Part shown: piece by piece, positions 12,291 through 25,064 of the stretch
How the letters are laid out: each line of letters begins with the position of its first letter
Position numbering within the stretch: position 1 is the first letter of the stretch
Made by a program: the position numbers and the translations under genes
Notes under the pieces: model-generated
What the model was told of the DNA's origin: nothing
Databases searched by the model: none
What the model saw: the letters and a program-made list of their open reading frames with translations, nothing else
Source of the DNA: Inia geoffrensis
Lineage: Eukaryota; Chordata; Mammalia; Artiodactyla; Iniidae
Length of the DNA stretch: 64,000 bases
NCBI GenBank assembly: GCA_036417435.1
Contig: CM070910.1
Span: 19,471,501-19,535,500 of the forward strand
Reading direction: 5' to 3'

Positions 12291-13569
12291 TACTTCAAGT
12301 TATGACTAGTATTACCAAGGAAAAATGCGGTGTGTAATGAGCACATAAGTATAATACGGAATCCATACCATACTTTGCCTTTGGGTATGTGGAAAAGTGA
12401 CATTTAAGCTGATAAAGATTTGAGGTAACAGTTGGGGAAGGAAAGGAGTGTGTATGTGTGTGTGTGTCTGTCTGTCTCTTGGAGGCAGAGGCAGACATTA
12501 AGAACAGCCTGAGCAAGCTGTGTTGAATATTTAGGTGACTTGATTTAGCATATTTAAAATCGTGCTGATTTGCAGTGCTTTACTTTTTTATCGCCTTATG
12601 TATTGTAATGAATTTGGAAAAATAAAGGAATTCTTTTCTGAGGGCAATATCTTTCTGTCTAGAAATAGCCTTAAATGACAAAGTGATACATTTCATTGTA
12701 TGTGAAAATGCCATGCCTTAAATTGTTTTTATGGATTGCTTGTCAGCCACAGATTATGAGTTGGCCTAGAATTTCTGTTAGAGAAAATTGAAACTATTGT
12801 AAAGTATTTAATCTTTTACAGTATTTTCTAGTCTAATGAAACTTTTTCTAGTCATTCAACTTTAAGTGTAAATAGATATGTTATTTGGAACGTTAAGATT
12901 CTTGTTCAAGAGAGTTTATTTTTAAAAAGTTAATACTGAGGAGTTTTAAATTAAGCTCGTCTTGAACTTGAAGCCTCAGTTTTAGCAACAGGTTTTCTGC
13001 TGGACCTGCTGTGTCACTGTTCAGCTGATAAATCAGGGATTGACATTTTAAACCCATTTCATAGGATTTGTGAGCAATTGTGCAATACTTTTTGGAGGCA
13101 TATTTAATTTGATAATAGCGATCTTGAAAGAGGGTGGATCTGGAACTTTTAAATTCTGAAACAGTACCCCAGAATACTTTTTGGGTGTTGTCTACTGCAT
13201 TTAAAAAAAACTTATTTCTTAATATATTTAATTGTAAAATGGACTTAAACTTGATTCCTTCTTTGTATAGCTGTTTTGAGAATGGTTAAATTTGTACTAT
13301 TTCATATGTTTATACTGAGCATTATAAATGTAAGTTATTTTTAAAATAATTTAAAACTCTTATGTTCAAAGCAGAGTAATGTGCTATTATAATTAGAAAG
13401 GACCAAAAAGACTCTCTTGACCACAAGGGTGATTAAGTGTTGGAATAAACTACAAGCAAAGTTGTGTAACCTCCATTCCTCAAATACCATCTTAAAATTG
13501 GATCACCAAGTTACTGAAGTGCTGTCTTATTTTCTTAAACTTTATAAGTAAGCATATCTGTTACTGTCC

Positions 13570-13790
13570 ATATATATTGATGAGATATAGATTTCAATCT
13601 TAGCTCTGCCACTTACTAGGTAGATGACCTTGGGTAAGTCACTTACCCTCTCTGTACCTCAGTTTTCTCTGGGTTGTTATGAGGATTAAGTGACATTGAC
13701 ATGATTCTACAAAGAAGGATAAAGTTGGTACATAGTGTTCCCTTTTCCTTTAAGTCTACTTCAGTAAATAATAAATGTTGTGGACTCATT
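13570..13790 (+). repeat. MIR SINE
   Basis: 'TCTTAGCTCTGCCACTTACTAGGTAGATGACCTTGGGTAAGTCACTTACCCTCTCTGTACCTCAGTTT' is a clear MIR core in the sense orientation, inside FBXO30 intron 1. Confidence 0.85.
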
Positions 13791-15509
13791 GCTGTGGATG
13801 CTTTTATTTTTATTATTATTATTTTTTAATCGTTTCTTTTATTCAGAGGGGGAATAGTGTGGAAGCGGGTATTTATTTTGAATCTTGAGAGCCCTCTACT
13901 TCTATTTACCTTTCAAAGTTGTTGCTGTTTTGCATTTAACTCAGTTGTTTGTAACAGTTGCTATTTTAAACACTTTTGAATTAAGCATGTTTTGAGATGT
14001 GTTCTGCCGGGTATAATCATGTGATGTGCACGTAACATAAGGTGTTCCTACTAGTTCTGAGAGCCTTGGTCACTTCTGTTGGAACTGCTTGTGTTTTTAG
14101 GTTTCTCTGTTAGTAACAGTCACGTTTATAACCTTCAGCATGTGAGATGAACTCAGTCTAGTTGTTGTAAAATAAGAAAGCTACAGCTGTTTTCACAATC
14201 TAATCACCCAGTAAAATTTGTCTTAATTCTTATTAAAGTTTCTCTTTGCTTAACTTACAAATGTCATCATTAGTCTGTCATTTCTTCTATTTTGACCCTT
14301 TTTAGCATGTCTATCTTCAATTTATAGGTTCCGTCTTTAGCTTTAAAATTTATAGGGATAAACATTCAGAAGTATTTAACTCATTTGTAATTTTTAAACA
14401 CAGTTTTAAAATGTAGTTTTGTTGTTAAGTGTGTACCTTGTTTTTTTCCTGTCCTGGCATCAGTTCGCACCATAATATCAACTCGGAACTTTTCCACTTA
14501 ATCAACAAAGCTCTGTCAATAATAGACTTTTGCTGTTTGAGTTTGAGGAAAATCAATCCTGGACTGGAGAAAAAGAAATAGTAATTTGGGGAATAATTAG
14601 TTTACATTAGCAACCTAGAAGTAAGACAGAATTTATGGAAGAGAATATGTGAGAGAACTAGCAAGCTTTTATGCACTAAAGTGAAGAAAATAGGCTAAGA
14701 ATCGGCTTCTTATCCAGAAAATTATTATTAATTTAATTTGGAAAATTTTGAGGTGAGTTGCCTGTGCCATATACACGTAGAGATATATAATAAATAAGTA
14801 GCTGTAGAGATCTGAAGTTTGGAAGAGGGATCTGGGCAGGAGGTATAGATGAGTTTTTAGCATATAAGTGGTAATTGAAGCGTTTGAGAAATTGGGAGAA
14901 TGTATAGAATGAACCAGAAATGACATGGATCCCTGAAGAAGAGTAATATTTTAGAAGAAAAGATTAAGGAATAACCAGAGAGGTAGGGGGAACACCAGGG
15001 AAATGGGAGACCATAAAAACTAAAGAAAGATAGTAGCTCAGAAAGGAGGAATTAGTCAACAAAATGATATAATGGCTAAGGAAGATGAGGTCTGGAAAAA
15101 ATGCCCTTTGGATTTAGCATTGAGGATCTCAATAGAGCGGTTTTAATGAGTGGTGGTAAAAGTAAACACACATTAGAGGGCTGAAGAGTATATGGGAAGT
15201 TAATGGGGTTTGTTTGTTGTTTTTCTTTTGAAAGCTTGACTGAAAAGGAAAAAAAACGGCAAAGGGGGGATATTGCTTTATTATATATGTTTTTAAAGAT
15301 GAAATAGTCTTTTAAGTTTTTGCTGCTAATAGGAACAAGCCAATAAAGAAGTTGAAGATTATAGAAATAAGACATTGAATAGGCTGAGTAATTATAAGTA
15401 AATCAGTGCATTGTGCCAATACTTTCTCTTTTGGTATAAAATTTTTCTTGCTAAAAGCAGGAAAGAACATTAGTTATCTGTAACCCTCTCATGTTATTTT
15501 GTGGGTACT

Positions 15510-15985
15510 CTTTCTCTGCTTAAAATCCTCAGTGGTTTCTAACTACTTAAAAGTCTGAACTCCTTAGAGTAGCATATAACACACTTTCCATTAACTTTTC
15601 TTATTCCTGTCCCACCTCATCTCTCACAGCTACTTTGCATTTCACCTTGTGATCCAGCAATACTGGGAAACTTGAGGTTCCCTCAACATGTTTTGTGAAT
15701 TCTTGCTTTTCTGTATTTGCATATGCTGTTACTTCAGCATTGAATGCCTCTCTTCCTTTCTAACCCTACCCTCCTGTGCTTAAGACTTCTCATCTTTCAA
15801 GACTACTGTGAATTCTTCTCCACCCCCCAATCTCTGTCATATTGATCATATAAAAATGTGACATGATTTTACTTTCATCTCTGACCTCCTGCTGAAGCTC
15901 CTTGAGATGAGGCACGTTGCCATACCAAACACAGAGTCTGGTACCTGGCAGTTAAACAGTAAATAGGTGTTGAATGAATGAACGG
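15510..15985 (+). repeat. L2 LINE 3' region
   Basis: Blocks 'AAAATCCTCAGTGGTTTCTAACTACTTAAAAGTCTGAACTCC', 'CATCTTTCAAGACTACTGTGAATTC' and 'AGCTCCTTGAGATGAGGCACG' with a terminal 'AATAGGTGTTGAATGAATGAA' follow the order of the L2 3' end. There is no intact reading frame. Confidence 0.7.
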
Positions 15986-16692
15986 AAACTGTGGCCCTCA
16001 GAAGTAAGTGATTCGTCCACTGCCACAGAAGTGGAGCTAGAACTTATATTTTTTGGATAAATGCCCTCTTTGTTTCAATTAAGGCTTACTCTCTTTATTT
16101 GTTGTAGTATTTATTAAGGCATAGGTAGAGAGGTCAGTAGATGAAACCTTACATCAATTTATGTATTTGGAGGGAATGTTAAAGAAAACATCTCATCAGG
16201 TTTTAGTTAAGTATATTCATGAAATTCAGATTATTCTCCTTTAGGAATATGATGAGGTCTCTGCAATGTGGGGTACGTCATAATCAGTTTAGTTAAAATT
16301 AAAAAGGTAAAAGCTGAAGCATTCTCTGAAATCTAAAAGTTAAATATTCATTAACTGGTTTTTGGCATTAATTTATATACTACACAATATACTAGAATTT
16401 AAGTATTATATTTTGAAATGTTTGGCCTGTTGGGCAGATTGTTATATGGTATATAAAAATGAACTTTTGACTTGCTTCTTGAATTAAAGTGCTTAAGCTC
16501 TTTCAAGATGGATTGATTATATGTCAAATAAACTTGTTAAATGTTTATTTTATATATTTCATCCTCATATAATAAGCCAATAAACCTTCATGATTTGATG
16601 TTTTTCCTTAAAACAATTTTTAAAAAGCAACCACTTTTTGCCTAACTTCTTCTTTCTTTTCCATCTCAGTAACTAGAGCTGGACTGGCCATT

Positions 16693-18726
16693 ATGGAGGA
16701 GGGGCTGCAGCACTCTCACTGCGTGAATTGTGTCAGTAGACGGTGTATGACCAGACCAGAGCCTGGGATTTCCTGTGACTTGATAGGTTGTCCACTGGTT
16801 TGTGGAGCAGTTTTCCATTCTTGTAAAGCTGACGAGCATCGACTTTTATGTCCATTGGAACGAGTGCCTTGCTTAAGTAGTGACTTTGGATGTCCATTTA
16901 CAATGGCTCGAAATAAAGTTGCCGAACATCTAGAAATGTGTCCTGCAAGTGTGGTGTGCTGTACTATGGAGTGGAACCGATGGCCAGTTAGTTATGCAGA
17001 CCGGAAATCATACGAAAATCTAAGCAGAGATGTTGATGAAGTGGCACAATTGGATATGGCCTTGGCCCTTCAAGACCAAAGGATGCTCTTAGAGTCTCTC
17101 AAAGTAGCCACCATGATGTCAAAAGCAACTGATAAAGTATCAGAACCTAGAGAACAGATCTCAGTTAAATCAAGTGTCCCAGAAATACCACATACTAATG
17201 GTTTGGTGTCTGTTGATGAAGACTCTTATGGTGCACTTTATCAAGCTACTGTTGAAACAACCAGAAGTTTGGCTGTTGCTTTAGATATCCTGAATACCGC
17301 CACAAGAGACGTTGGCATGTTAAGTACGAGTCTTTGTGCTTCCCCAAATGAAATGAAAGAAGAAGAAAATGCCAGAGAAAGCTTACAGAACAGAAACTTG
17401 AAAGACCAGGACCATCTTTATGAAGATGAGATAGGAGCAGTAGGTGGGATTGACCATAATGACACAAGTCAGAATGCCCAGTCTGAACAAAATGGTTCAA
17501 GTGACTTATTGTGTGACTTGGATGCCAGTTCTTACGGCACTTCTGCTCTTTGTAATGGCTTTCCTTTGGAAAATATATGTACACAGGTCATTGAGCAGAA
17601 TCAGAATTTACATAGTGACTCAAAACAAAGTAACTTAACAAATAGAGAATGTGTAGCATCAGATGGCCCTTCAGAACCTTCTAGTTCACTTTCAGTAGCA
17701 GCACAAGTTAGGGAAGTAATACCATCTAATGCTTTGCCTAATGGCACAGTTCAGCATATCCTCATGCCAGATGATGATGATGACTTGTGCTGGAAAAAGG
17801 TAGACTTAGGGGACCTAAGGAATGTGGATGTCTTATCTTTCAGTCATCCTCCTTCATTCAAATTTCTTTCTAATTCATGTTGGTCTAAACCAAAGGAAGA
17901 TAAAGCAGTAGATACATCAGATTTGGAAGTTGCAGAAGATCCGATGGGTCTCCAAGGAATAGATCTAATCACAGCAGCATTACTGTTTTGTCTAGGAGAT
18001 TCTCCAGGTGGGAGGGGTATATCTGATAGTCGCATGGTTGATGTTTATCACATCGACTTTGGGACTCAGACTTTTTCACTTCCGTCTGCCATATTAGCTA
18101 CAAATACAATGGTTGGGGAAATAGCTTCAGCTTCGGCTTGTGATCATGCCAACCCACAGCTTTCAAATCCAAGTCCTTTTCAGACACTTGGGCTGGATTT
18201 AGTATTGGAATGTGTCGCTAGGTACCAACCCAAGCAGCGTCCAATGTTTACATTCGTTTGTGGACAGTTATTTAGAAGAAAAGAATTTTCATCGCATTTT
18301 AAGAACGTGCATGGTGACATTCATGCTGGACTCAATGGCTGGATGGAACAGAGGTGCCCTTTAGCATATTATGGTTGTACCTATTCTCAGCGTAGATTTT
18401 GTCCATCAACACAAGGAGCAAAGATTATACATGACCGCCATTTGAGGTCATTTGGAGTTCAGCCATCTGTATCTACAGTGTTAGTGGAGCCTGCTAGAAA
18501 CTGTGTGTTGGGATTACATAGTGACCATCTAAGTGGTCTTCCTTTTGAAGTCCTGCAACATATTGCAGGCTTTCTTGATGGCTTCAGTTTATGCCAGCTC
18601 TCGTGTGTATCCAAGTTAATGAGGGATGTGTGTGGCAGTCTTCTTCAGTCTCGTGGAATGGTCATACTGCAGTGGGGGAAAAGGAAGTATCCAGAAGGAA
18701 ATTCATCATGGCAGATAAAAGAAAAG
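16693..18726 (+). CDS. FBXO30: FBXO30, coding exon 2 (residues 1-678 of 745)
   Basis: Encodes most of F-box only protein 30, also described as MUSA1, a substrate-recognition subunit of an SKP1-CUL1-F-box ubiquitin ligase linked in the literature to muscle mass control. The ATG has A at -3 and G at +4, and lies 23 bases into the exon. Cys/His-rich sequence at residues about 10-110 (Cys10, 13, 18, 28, 33, 37, 44, 53, 60, 67, 83; His42, 49, 79) fits the TRAF-type zinc finger of the family. The middle is low-complexity and acidic, with an Asp run at 360-364. The F-box starts near residue 613 (LSGLPFEVLQ) and runs to about 658. The frame is open, with no damage. The exon ends at a GT donor after codon 678. 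Reading on into the intron would give only VGLI and a stop, so splicing to 22586 is needed for the normal C-terminus. I am very sure of the gene identity. Confidence 0.97.
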
Positions 18727-19959
18727 GTTGGTTTAATTTAATTGTATCAGTCCCTTATTTGACATATAATAGGCACTTAATAATGTTGTTGCTGAATTAA
18801 TAAAATTAACCTTGTTGCAAAATTGACCATCCTTAAAACTTAATAATTCAGTATGACAGACTTTTTTATAATGATAATGAAAGCAAGAATAGTTAGAATT
18901 GTTAGTCATAATCACATATTTACTGCAGACATCCTAGAACTAGATTCTGATGTCATACGACAGAGGCCACTTCCAGTTCTTCAGTTGAGGGGTTCTGTAC
19001 CTAGTTACTTCTTCTGTAACAGCTCCCTTTGCTTGAGTCCATGTTAACCACCTTCTAATTTAGGCTCCATCTGAAACATTTTCACCATAGGACAATGGAG
19101 GAAGCAAGGAGAAGGTTTTTTACTGCTTGCAATTGGCAGTTTTGGTCCATTCTTAGCAATTTCTTTCTTAGAACTTGGTTATTACAGGGAGAACTTAAAT
19201 AAGGAGACATGAAAAAAAATCTACTCCTAGTAAGTGACCAATGGAGTATTTGGGGTATAAAGAATGTAAATGGATGGATGTGGAAATGTGTCAGGCTGAG
19301 GTGAGATAAGGGCAGTGGGGTTTTATATTGTTGACTCTGTGTTTAGTACAGTGCAGATTGGAAGCTTGAGCTGGAGATTGGGAACAAATCCTGGCTCCAC
19401 CATTTTCCTCCTGTGATATCTTACTTTTGCCCAGCTTCTGTCTGAGGTAATATCCAATAGAAACTAGAAGGCATTACAAATACCTTTGATTGAAGGTGTT
19501 TTTTCATTTTAGAACATTTATAATATGAAACTTTGATTTTATAAAGTAGAAAAAAATTTGATAAACTTCACATTGGTTGAACAGGGTTCACATTTCTGGC
19601 TACTTTGTTTTTACCACCCTTAGGTTTTCTCTTATTTTCACTAATTGCTCCAGTTTTTCAGAATTCTGCATCTGCTTTTGTGTTCTCCTGAAGCTTTGAC
19701 CAGTAAATGAGCACGCTAATTATTTTATGTAGAAAGTTTCATACTTGCTGCATATATGTGGGTATGTGTGTATTTTCATTTTCTACATGATTTGGTGTCC
19801 TTCTGCCATTTGGCATGAGACACTCAGAGCATGGCCCGTTTTTGTCCTTGCCCCCACTAGTACTGACCTATGAGGTAAAATATTTTCTGGGGATTTTATT
19901 GCTGCAGAAAACCTCATCTACTCTTGGAGTTTAAATTGCCATCATTTATTCAAATTACG

Positions 19960-20620
19960 TGTGTATATCCTGGCCATTTTCTCCTCTGAACTCCAGTCCA
20001 TTATATACAAGCATCTACTGGACATCTGCACTTGATTATGTCACAGCTTCAGTGAACTCGACAGGTCCAACCTACTCCACTTTTCTACCCCTCTTAATCT
20101 CAGAAAATGACATTTTCATCTCTGAAGCTGCCTAAACTAGGAATTTGGGAGTTAAGGTTGACCCCCTTTTTCCCCCTCTTTATCCAGGTAATCACATATT
20201 CCATATCCAGGTAATCACAAAGTCCTGTTGTCTCCCCTTCTTCATAACCTCTCAGGTTTGCTTACTGTTTCTACTGTGGTTTCCCTAGTTAGTCCCACCT
20301 GTAGTTCTCTCCTCGTTACTACAGTAACCTCTTCCTTACTGGGTTTCTGTTTCCAACTGAGTCCCTCTCCAACATATTCTCTATAGAAGAGGTAGAGTAA
20401 TAAATAATTTCTTAAATACAGTTCTTATGCTGTAGTGCTTGAAAACTTTTTAAATGTCCATTCATTGCCCTGGGGTAGAGGCAGACTCCTTAATGAAACA
20501 TTTAAGACTTTTCATAATCTTGTCCTCACTTACCTCTTCAGTTTCCTTTTGTCACTTTATATTCCAGCCATGGAATTTACTTAGAGTTGTCTGATGTTTT
20601 CTTCTTGCCTTAAGGTGTTT
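19960..20620 (+). repeat. L2 LINE, internal part
   Basis: 'AAGCATCTACTGGACATCTGCACTTG', 'TCCAACCTACTCCACTTTTC', 'CTTTATCCAGGTAATCACA' and 'GGCAGACTCCTTAATGAAACATTTAAGACTTTTCATAATCTTGTCC' follow the order of L2 ORF2 and 3' sequence. A MIR interrupts it, and L2-type sequence resumes at about 20840. Confidence 0.65.
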
Positions 20621-20790
20621 GAGTACACTGTCCCTGATACCTACATTTGAACACTTGAGGTGTTCTAGGCAGTGTGTACTTTACTTTCGTTAATGTATTT
20701 AATCTACTGTCCCTATTTCATGGATGAAGAAACTCTGGTTTAGAGAGGTTAAGTAACTTGTCCAGTTGGTGGATTCAGACCCTGGGAACC
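20621..20790 (-). repeat. MIR SINE inside L2
   Basis: 'TCTAGGCAGTGTGTACTTTACTTTCGTTAATG' and 'CATGGATGAAGAAACTCTGGTTTAGAGAGGTTAAGTAACTTG' form the reverse complement of an MIR. L2 sequence lies on both sides. Confidence 0.75.
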
Positions 20791-20839
20791 TATTTCTGGA
20801 GGTTGTGATCATTATCTCATTGCTATATCCTGCTTACTC

Positions 20840-21130
20840 TTCAGATCTTACTTTGTCAAGAAAGCCTACTCCGACCCCGCTGAAGCCCTTAGGGAGGTGC
20901 ACTGCTCTGTGTTCTCCTGGTGTTCTATTATGTACCTCCTACTCTATGTACCCATACTGAAGCACTGACCATGCTGTTTGGAAATTCACTGACAAATTGT
21001 CAGTTTCTTTCATTAGACTGTAAGTTCATTGAGAAGTGAGACTCTCTGGGAACCAAAATATTAACTGCTTAGCATAGCACCTCCCATATAGCAGGCACTA
21101 AGTAAATACTTGATGTATACTTGGATGCAA
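20840..21130 (+). repeat. L2 LINE 3' end
   Basis: 'AAGAAAGCCTACTCCGACC', 'TTAGACTGTAAGTTCATTGAGAAG' and 'AGCATAGCACCTCCCATATAGCAGGCACTAAGTAAATACTTG' are the typical 3' end of L2, continuing the element before the MIR. Confidence 0.75.
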
Positions 21131-22123
21131 AATTGGCCCATGACTAAGAAAGCTTGTCATCAGGAAATGGGAGCTGTCCATTTTTTCCTGAGTTTGTTTC
21201 ACCAGACTCTTTTGACTGTGTGGAAGTAGGGAAACTGTCTGCCACCATTGAATCTTTCAGCAAATTCATTCTGTGAAGCTTAACAAAAACTCCTAATTTT
21301 TAGTATACTTTTGTGGTTATGGGGAATTGTAATCTATAATGTCTATTGTTAGCTACTGCCCAGGCCTTCACTGACATCTGGGAAATGACTCCATGCAGGG
21401 TAGTTGATATCAACTTAAGAAGTATAGCGATTAAGTACCTTATGTGCTGAACTATTCTGCTGGCTGAAAAATAATTGTGTTCAGAATTTGAAGGCATCTG
21501 GCCACCCCAGAATTCATAACATTCTTTTCTGAGAAGCTCTAATGATTGCTGAGGGCTTCTCTCAAATTCACAACTACTTTCTAGAGTATCTGCTGTTTGC
21601 CACGGGTTCAGTGTTCTCTAGACATTTGCTTGTTGATTAGCTTAGCTAGGATGCCTAGGCCTGTCTTGCTTGTTACCTATGTTCAGGTAACTTTATATTT
21701 TCAAATTGTAAAGATGAGAGGGGGCCACAACAGTCATTGCTGGACCTGTAAGGTGACAGTGCTTCAGGGCTTGGAGCTGCTGAGTGGGCAAAAGGGAAAG
21801 TAGTTCTTATTTTTACCAAAACAGGGATGGCATATAAATATTTTTCCCAGAAATGTATTTTACAATGATATGGAATTAAAAAATGATTCATTTTACAAAG
21901 AGCTCTATAAAAATTTCCAGAAACATGTTGGACAAATTGAAACACTTGTGTGCCTCGTTATTACTAAGTGCGTTTACTACTTATAAATAATGAAAAGAAA
22001 AAGTACCTTGGCACAAAATATTCTAGAGTATTTTTTAGTATACTTCATATGGTGTAGCAGGAATGGGAGAAAAACTTGGAGAAAAAAATAACACTTGTAT
22101 TGTCAATATCTCCAGACTATGGA

Positions 22124-22127
<4 letters not shown>

Positions 22128-22195
<68 letters not shown>

Positions 22196-22205
22196 TCTCT
22201 CTCTA
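22128..22205. repeat. (CT)n microsatellite in FBXO30 intron 2
   Basis: About 37 CT units with one interruption (GTCT), followed by (TA)n. It lies 380 bases upstream of the last-exon acceptor. It is pure enough to be length-variable between individuals. Confidence 0.95.
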
Positions 22206-22585
22206 TATATATACATTTGGATAGGATGAAAGACTGGTGTACAATGTGCATTATTTTAGGAAGTAGCTCTGAATATTTTATAAAAATTGCTTAATAAGTA
22301 AGCCAGGTTGGATGTGATTTTCAATGTTGAGCTTTGTCTTTTGTTTTCTTTTTGGTTATTATATTTATTGAAGTTATAATGTTATAGGAATGATTTATCT
22401 TACAAATATTTGATAAACAGATTTGTATCCAAATGGATTACTACTTCCAGTTTTGTAGCTAACTACTTGAAACTTTATATTAGATATTTCTCTTAACAGT
22501 TAGAAATGTATGCAGTTAGAGCAAGAATTACGTTTTGATTCTTGTAAATTGACTTGTTTAAATCTGAAGTAGAATTTTCTTCTAG

Positions 22586-22789
22586 GTATGGCGATTCAGT
22601 ACTGCATTTTGTTCTGTCAATGAATGGAAATTTGCTGACATCCTAAGCATGGCTGACCACTTGAAGAAATGCAGTTACAATATTGTAGAGAAACGGGAGG
22701 AAGCAATCCCATTGCCGTGTATGTGTGTGACACGAGAACTCACTAAAGAAGGACGTTCACTTCGCTCAGTTTTAAAACCTGTGCTTTAA
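22586..22789 (+). CDS. FBXO30: FBXO30, coding exon 3 (residues 679-745) and stop
   Basis: This exon follows the acceptor TTCTTCTAG and opens with GTA TGG CGA TTC (VWRF). It continues in frame with exon 2 (phase 0 junction) for 67 codons and stops at TAA 22787-22789. Joined length is 678 + 67 = 745 residues, matching the length I remember for human FBXO30. The C-terminal end reads LRSVLKPVL. It contains a Cys pair (PCMCVTREL) and is intact. It lies after the F-box and probably belongs to the substrate-binding half of the protein, which is inference. Confidence 0.97.
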   Translation, partial: VWRFSTAFCSVNEWKFADILSMADHLKKCSYNIVEKREEAIPLPCMCVTRELTKEGRSLRSVLKPVL

Positions 22790-22867
22790 ATACTATAATT
22801 CCACTTGCACATACATGCAAGCACCTAGTATATAATTTCTTGGTAATATGTGACACTTTATTAATGT

Positions 22868-22873
22868 ATTAAA
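22868..22873 (+). terminator. Candidate proximal poly(A) signal of FBXO30
   Basis: ATTAAA hexamer 79 bases after the stop codon. It is a common variant signal, but usage is unproven. Confidence 0.35.
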
Positions 22874-23593
22874 GATTACAGCTAGCTAAATTCATTGTCA
22901 CTATGTATATAATGTTTTGAAGTGACCTATATTTTTATAAAGTACTGTTTAGTTGGAAAAAAGTTGCCTTAATGTTTGAAATGTGTGAGTTTTTTGGAAC
23001 TTGCTGGACAGGGTGATTTAATTTTTAGCTACATAATTATCAGAATTAGTATTTTTAGTGGTGTGCATATTTTGGTTCTTGAATTTTTTGCTTCTTAAAT
23101 AACAAGATCCTGACCGACCAATTTATTCCTCATTTTCCATGGGTTATAACCTATGCATTCAAAAATCAAAACTTGGATTCTAATTTTTACATCATAGGAT
23201 TTTCAGATTCAGAAAACATTCAGTTGCTTAAACACTGCATAAGACCATTATAAAGTTTTTATTTTCTAGTTCTCCCCTTACATAATTGTTGATATGTAGA
23301 TGATCTCTAATATATACCTAATATTTAAAATCATGAGTAATGTTGGCAATGCCATTTATCATGTTTTAAAAATAGTCCACAAAAATGTTTTCACCTTACA
23401 TATTTACAACTGTCATACAGAGAGTTGACCATATGCAGCTGTTTTTGGTTAGATGCCACATCCAGAGACTCATGGCAGTGTGTTATGTGACAGGTTAAAG
23501 CAAAATCAACAAAAGAACCCTGTGAATTTAATTTGAAACTGTATATGGTATTATATATTTGCTAAGTATTTGATATTTGGAGAGAAGAAAATA

Positions 23594-23937
23594 CAGTTGG
23601 CCCTTCATATCTGCAGGTTCCAAATCCATGGATTCAACCAAAGGATGGAAGATATTTGAAAAAAAATTCCATGAAATTTCAAAAAGCAAAACTTGAATTT
23701 GCCACTCATCTTCAACTATTTATATGGCACTTACATTATATTTACAATTACTTACATAGCATTTATATTGCATTAGGTACTATAAATAATCTAGAGATGA
23801 TTTCCAGTATATGGGAAGTCTGTGTAGGTTATGTGCAAATACTATGCCATTTTATATAAGGGACTTGAACATCTGTGACTTTTGGGACCGTAGCGGGGTC
23901 CTGGAACCAATCTTCTGCAGATAGAGATGACTGTATA
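23594..23937 (-). mobile_element. Tigger/MER2-like DNA transposon, nearly full length
   Basis: Starts CAGTTGGCCCTTCATATC and ends GATGACTGTA, with flanking TA. Internal blocks include CATGGATTCAACCAAAGGAT, TTACATAGCATTTATATTGC, AATCTAGAGATGATTTCCAG, ATGCAAATACTATGCCATTT and GGGTCCTGGAACCAATCTTC. These fit a non-autonomous Tigger-group element. The right end reverse complement matches the left end of the copy at 297. Confidence 0.75.
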
Positions 23938-25064
23938 CCTCATCTTAAGTTTGAATTGGGCATATTCCGTGAATAAATTTCAGATATTCAGAATGCAAAA
24001 GGGCTTAACTTTTTATCACAAGTGTTTAAAATTTTTGCCTTTTAATGTTTATAAAAATCACAATTATGTTGTTTTAAGACATTTTAAAATGTGACATTTG
24101 CTATCTTTGTAAGATGACAATCATGAAATGCAGAAACCTGTCTTGGTTGACAGTCTCTTTAAAACATTTGCAGGTTAATATTCCATAGACTTCTCTACCA
24201 AAAAAGTAAGAATTGCATCTTCGTGTAAAACCACAATGTAACAGAAAGATATTCAAAGACCTATTCTTGAGGTATTTTATTATAGTTTTCAAATTGATTT
24301 ATTCTGTTATTAACCTGATATGGTCAGTTTAGAAAAATGAATAATATATCAGTATTAAGAAATAAATTGCAAAGATGGAGACTTGTACTTAAATAATTTA
24401 GGTAACTTATGGCATTTGGTAGTCTGAAATGGTTACAAGTTACTTTGCTAAAAGAACTTCAAAACTATTTTGTCTTCTCTTCCTACATTTGTCCCTGAGA
24501 ATGCCCTATTAACTAGGTTCTTGATTCCCATGTATGGCAGTCGGGCAGGGCAGAGCCGTTCCTTGGGCATTACAGAAGAATTCTGAATTGCTTTAAGACT
24601 TGTTTTGGTTGGATCAAGGCCTCATTACAGTTGAAAAGTACAGCGTTAAAGACTAATCAGTTGTTTTGCCTCACCTGTCATTTTAATTAGAATAATATTT
24701 ATTTCTTAGTGCTTATACCAACTATTTCAACTGTGAGATTTGAATTACATAAACAGTCTCTTTCTGTGAAAAAGTCAGAAATAAGATATCAAACACTGTA
24801 AAATATAACTCTGCCTTTTAAAGTTTTGCTGAAGAATGTGTCTGGTTAGGATAGCACAAACATTAACTTTTTGTTTTATGGTTCTGCTTTTTTAAAATCC
24901 TTGTTTTTTAAGTTTAGACTCCATGTTTCCACACTGGATCATGAGATATTTAACATTTTCTACCTTTTATTTCTTTTACACGTCTTTGGCTGTTTTCTTT
25001 TTTGTTTATGCCACCATACTATTTTGTTAAAATGTTTTCTTTGTGCAGCATTTGTTCAAATTCT

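Larger units (their letters stand above)
8648..16669 (+). other. FBXO30 intron 1
   Basis: About 8.0 kb, from donor GTGAGTG to an acceptor with a good polypyrimidine tract (TTCTTCTTTCTTTTCCATCTCAG). It is A/T-rich and contains old L2 and MIR fragments but no young SINE or L1. No alternative coding exon is evident. Short frames between 9031 and 15375 are not supported. Confidence 0.75.
18727..22585 (+). other. FBXO30 intron 2
   Basis: A 3.86-kb intron between donor AAAAG|GTTGGT and acceptor TTTTCTTCTAG|GTATGG. The donor is not ideal (T at +3, G at +4) but keeps G at +5. The intron contains an L2 split by an MIR, and a (CT)n tract 380 bases before the acceptor. No further coding exon is seen. 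Confidence 0.9.

Noticed and set aside
18591..19047. Short frames overlapping the end of FBXO30 exon 2 and the start of intron 2
   Set aside because: They are shadows of the FBXO30 frame or chance frames in A/T-rich intron sequence.
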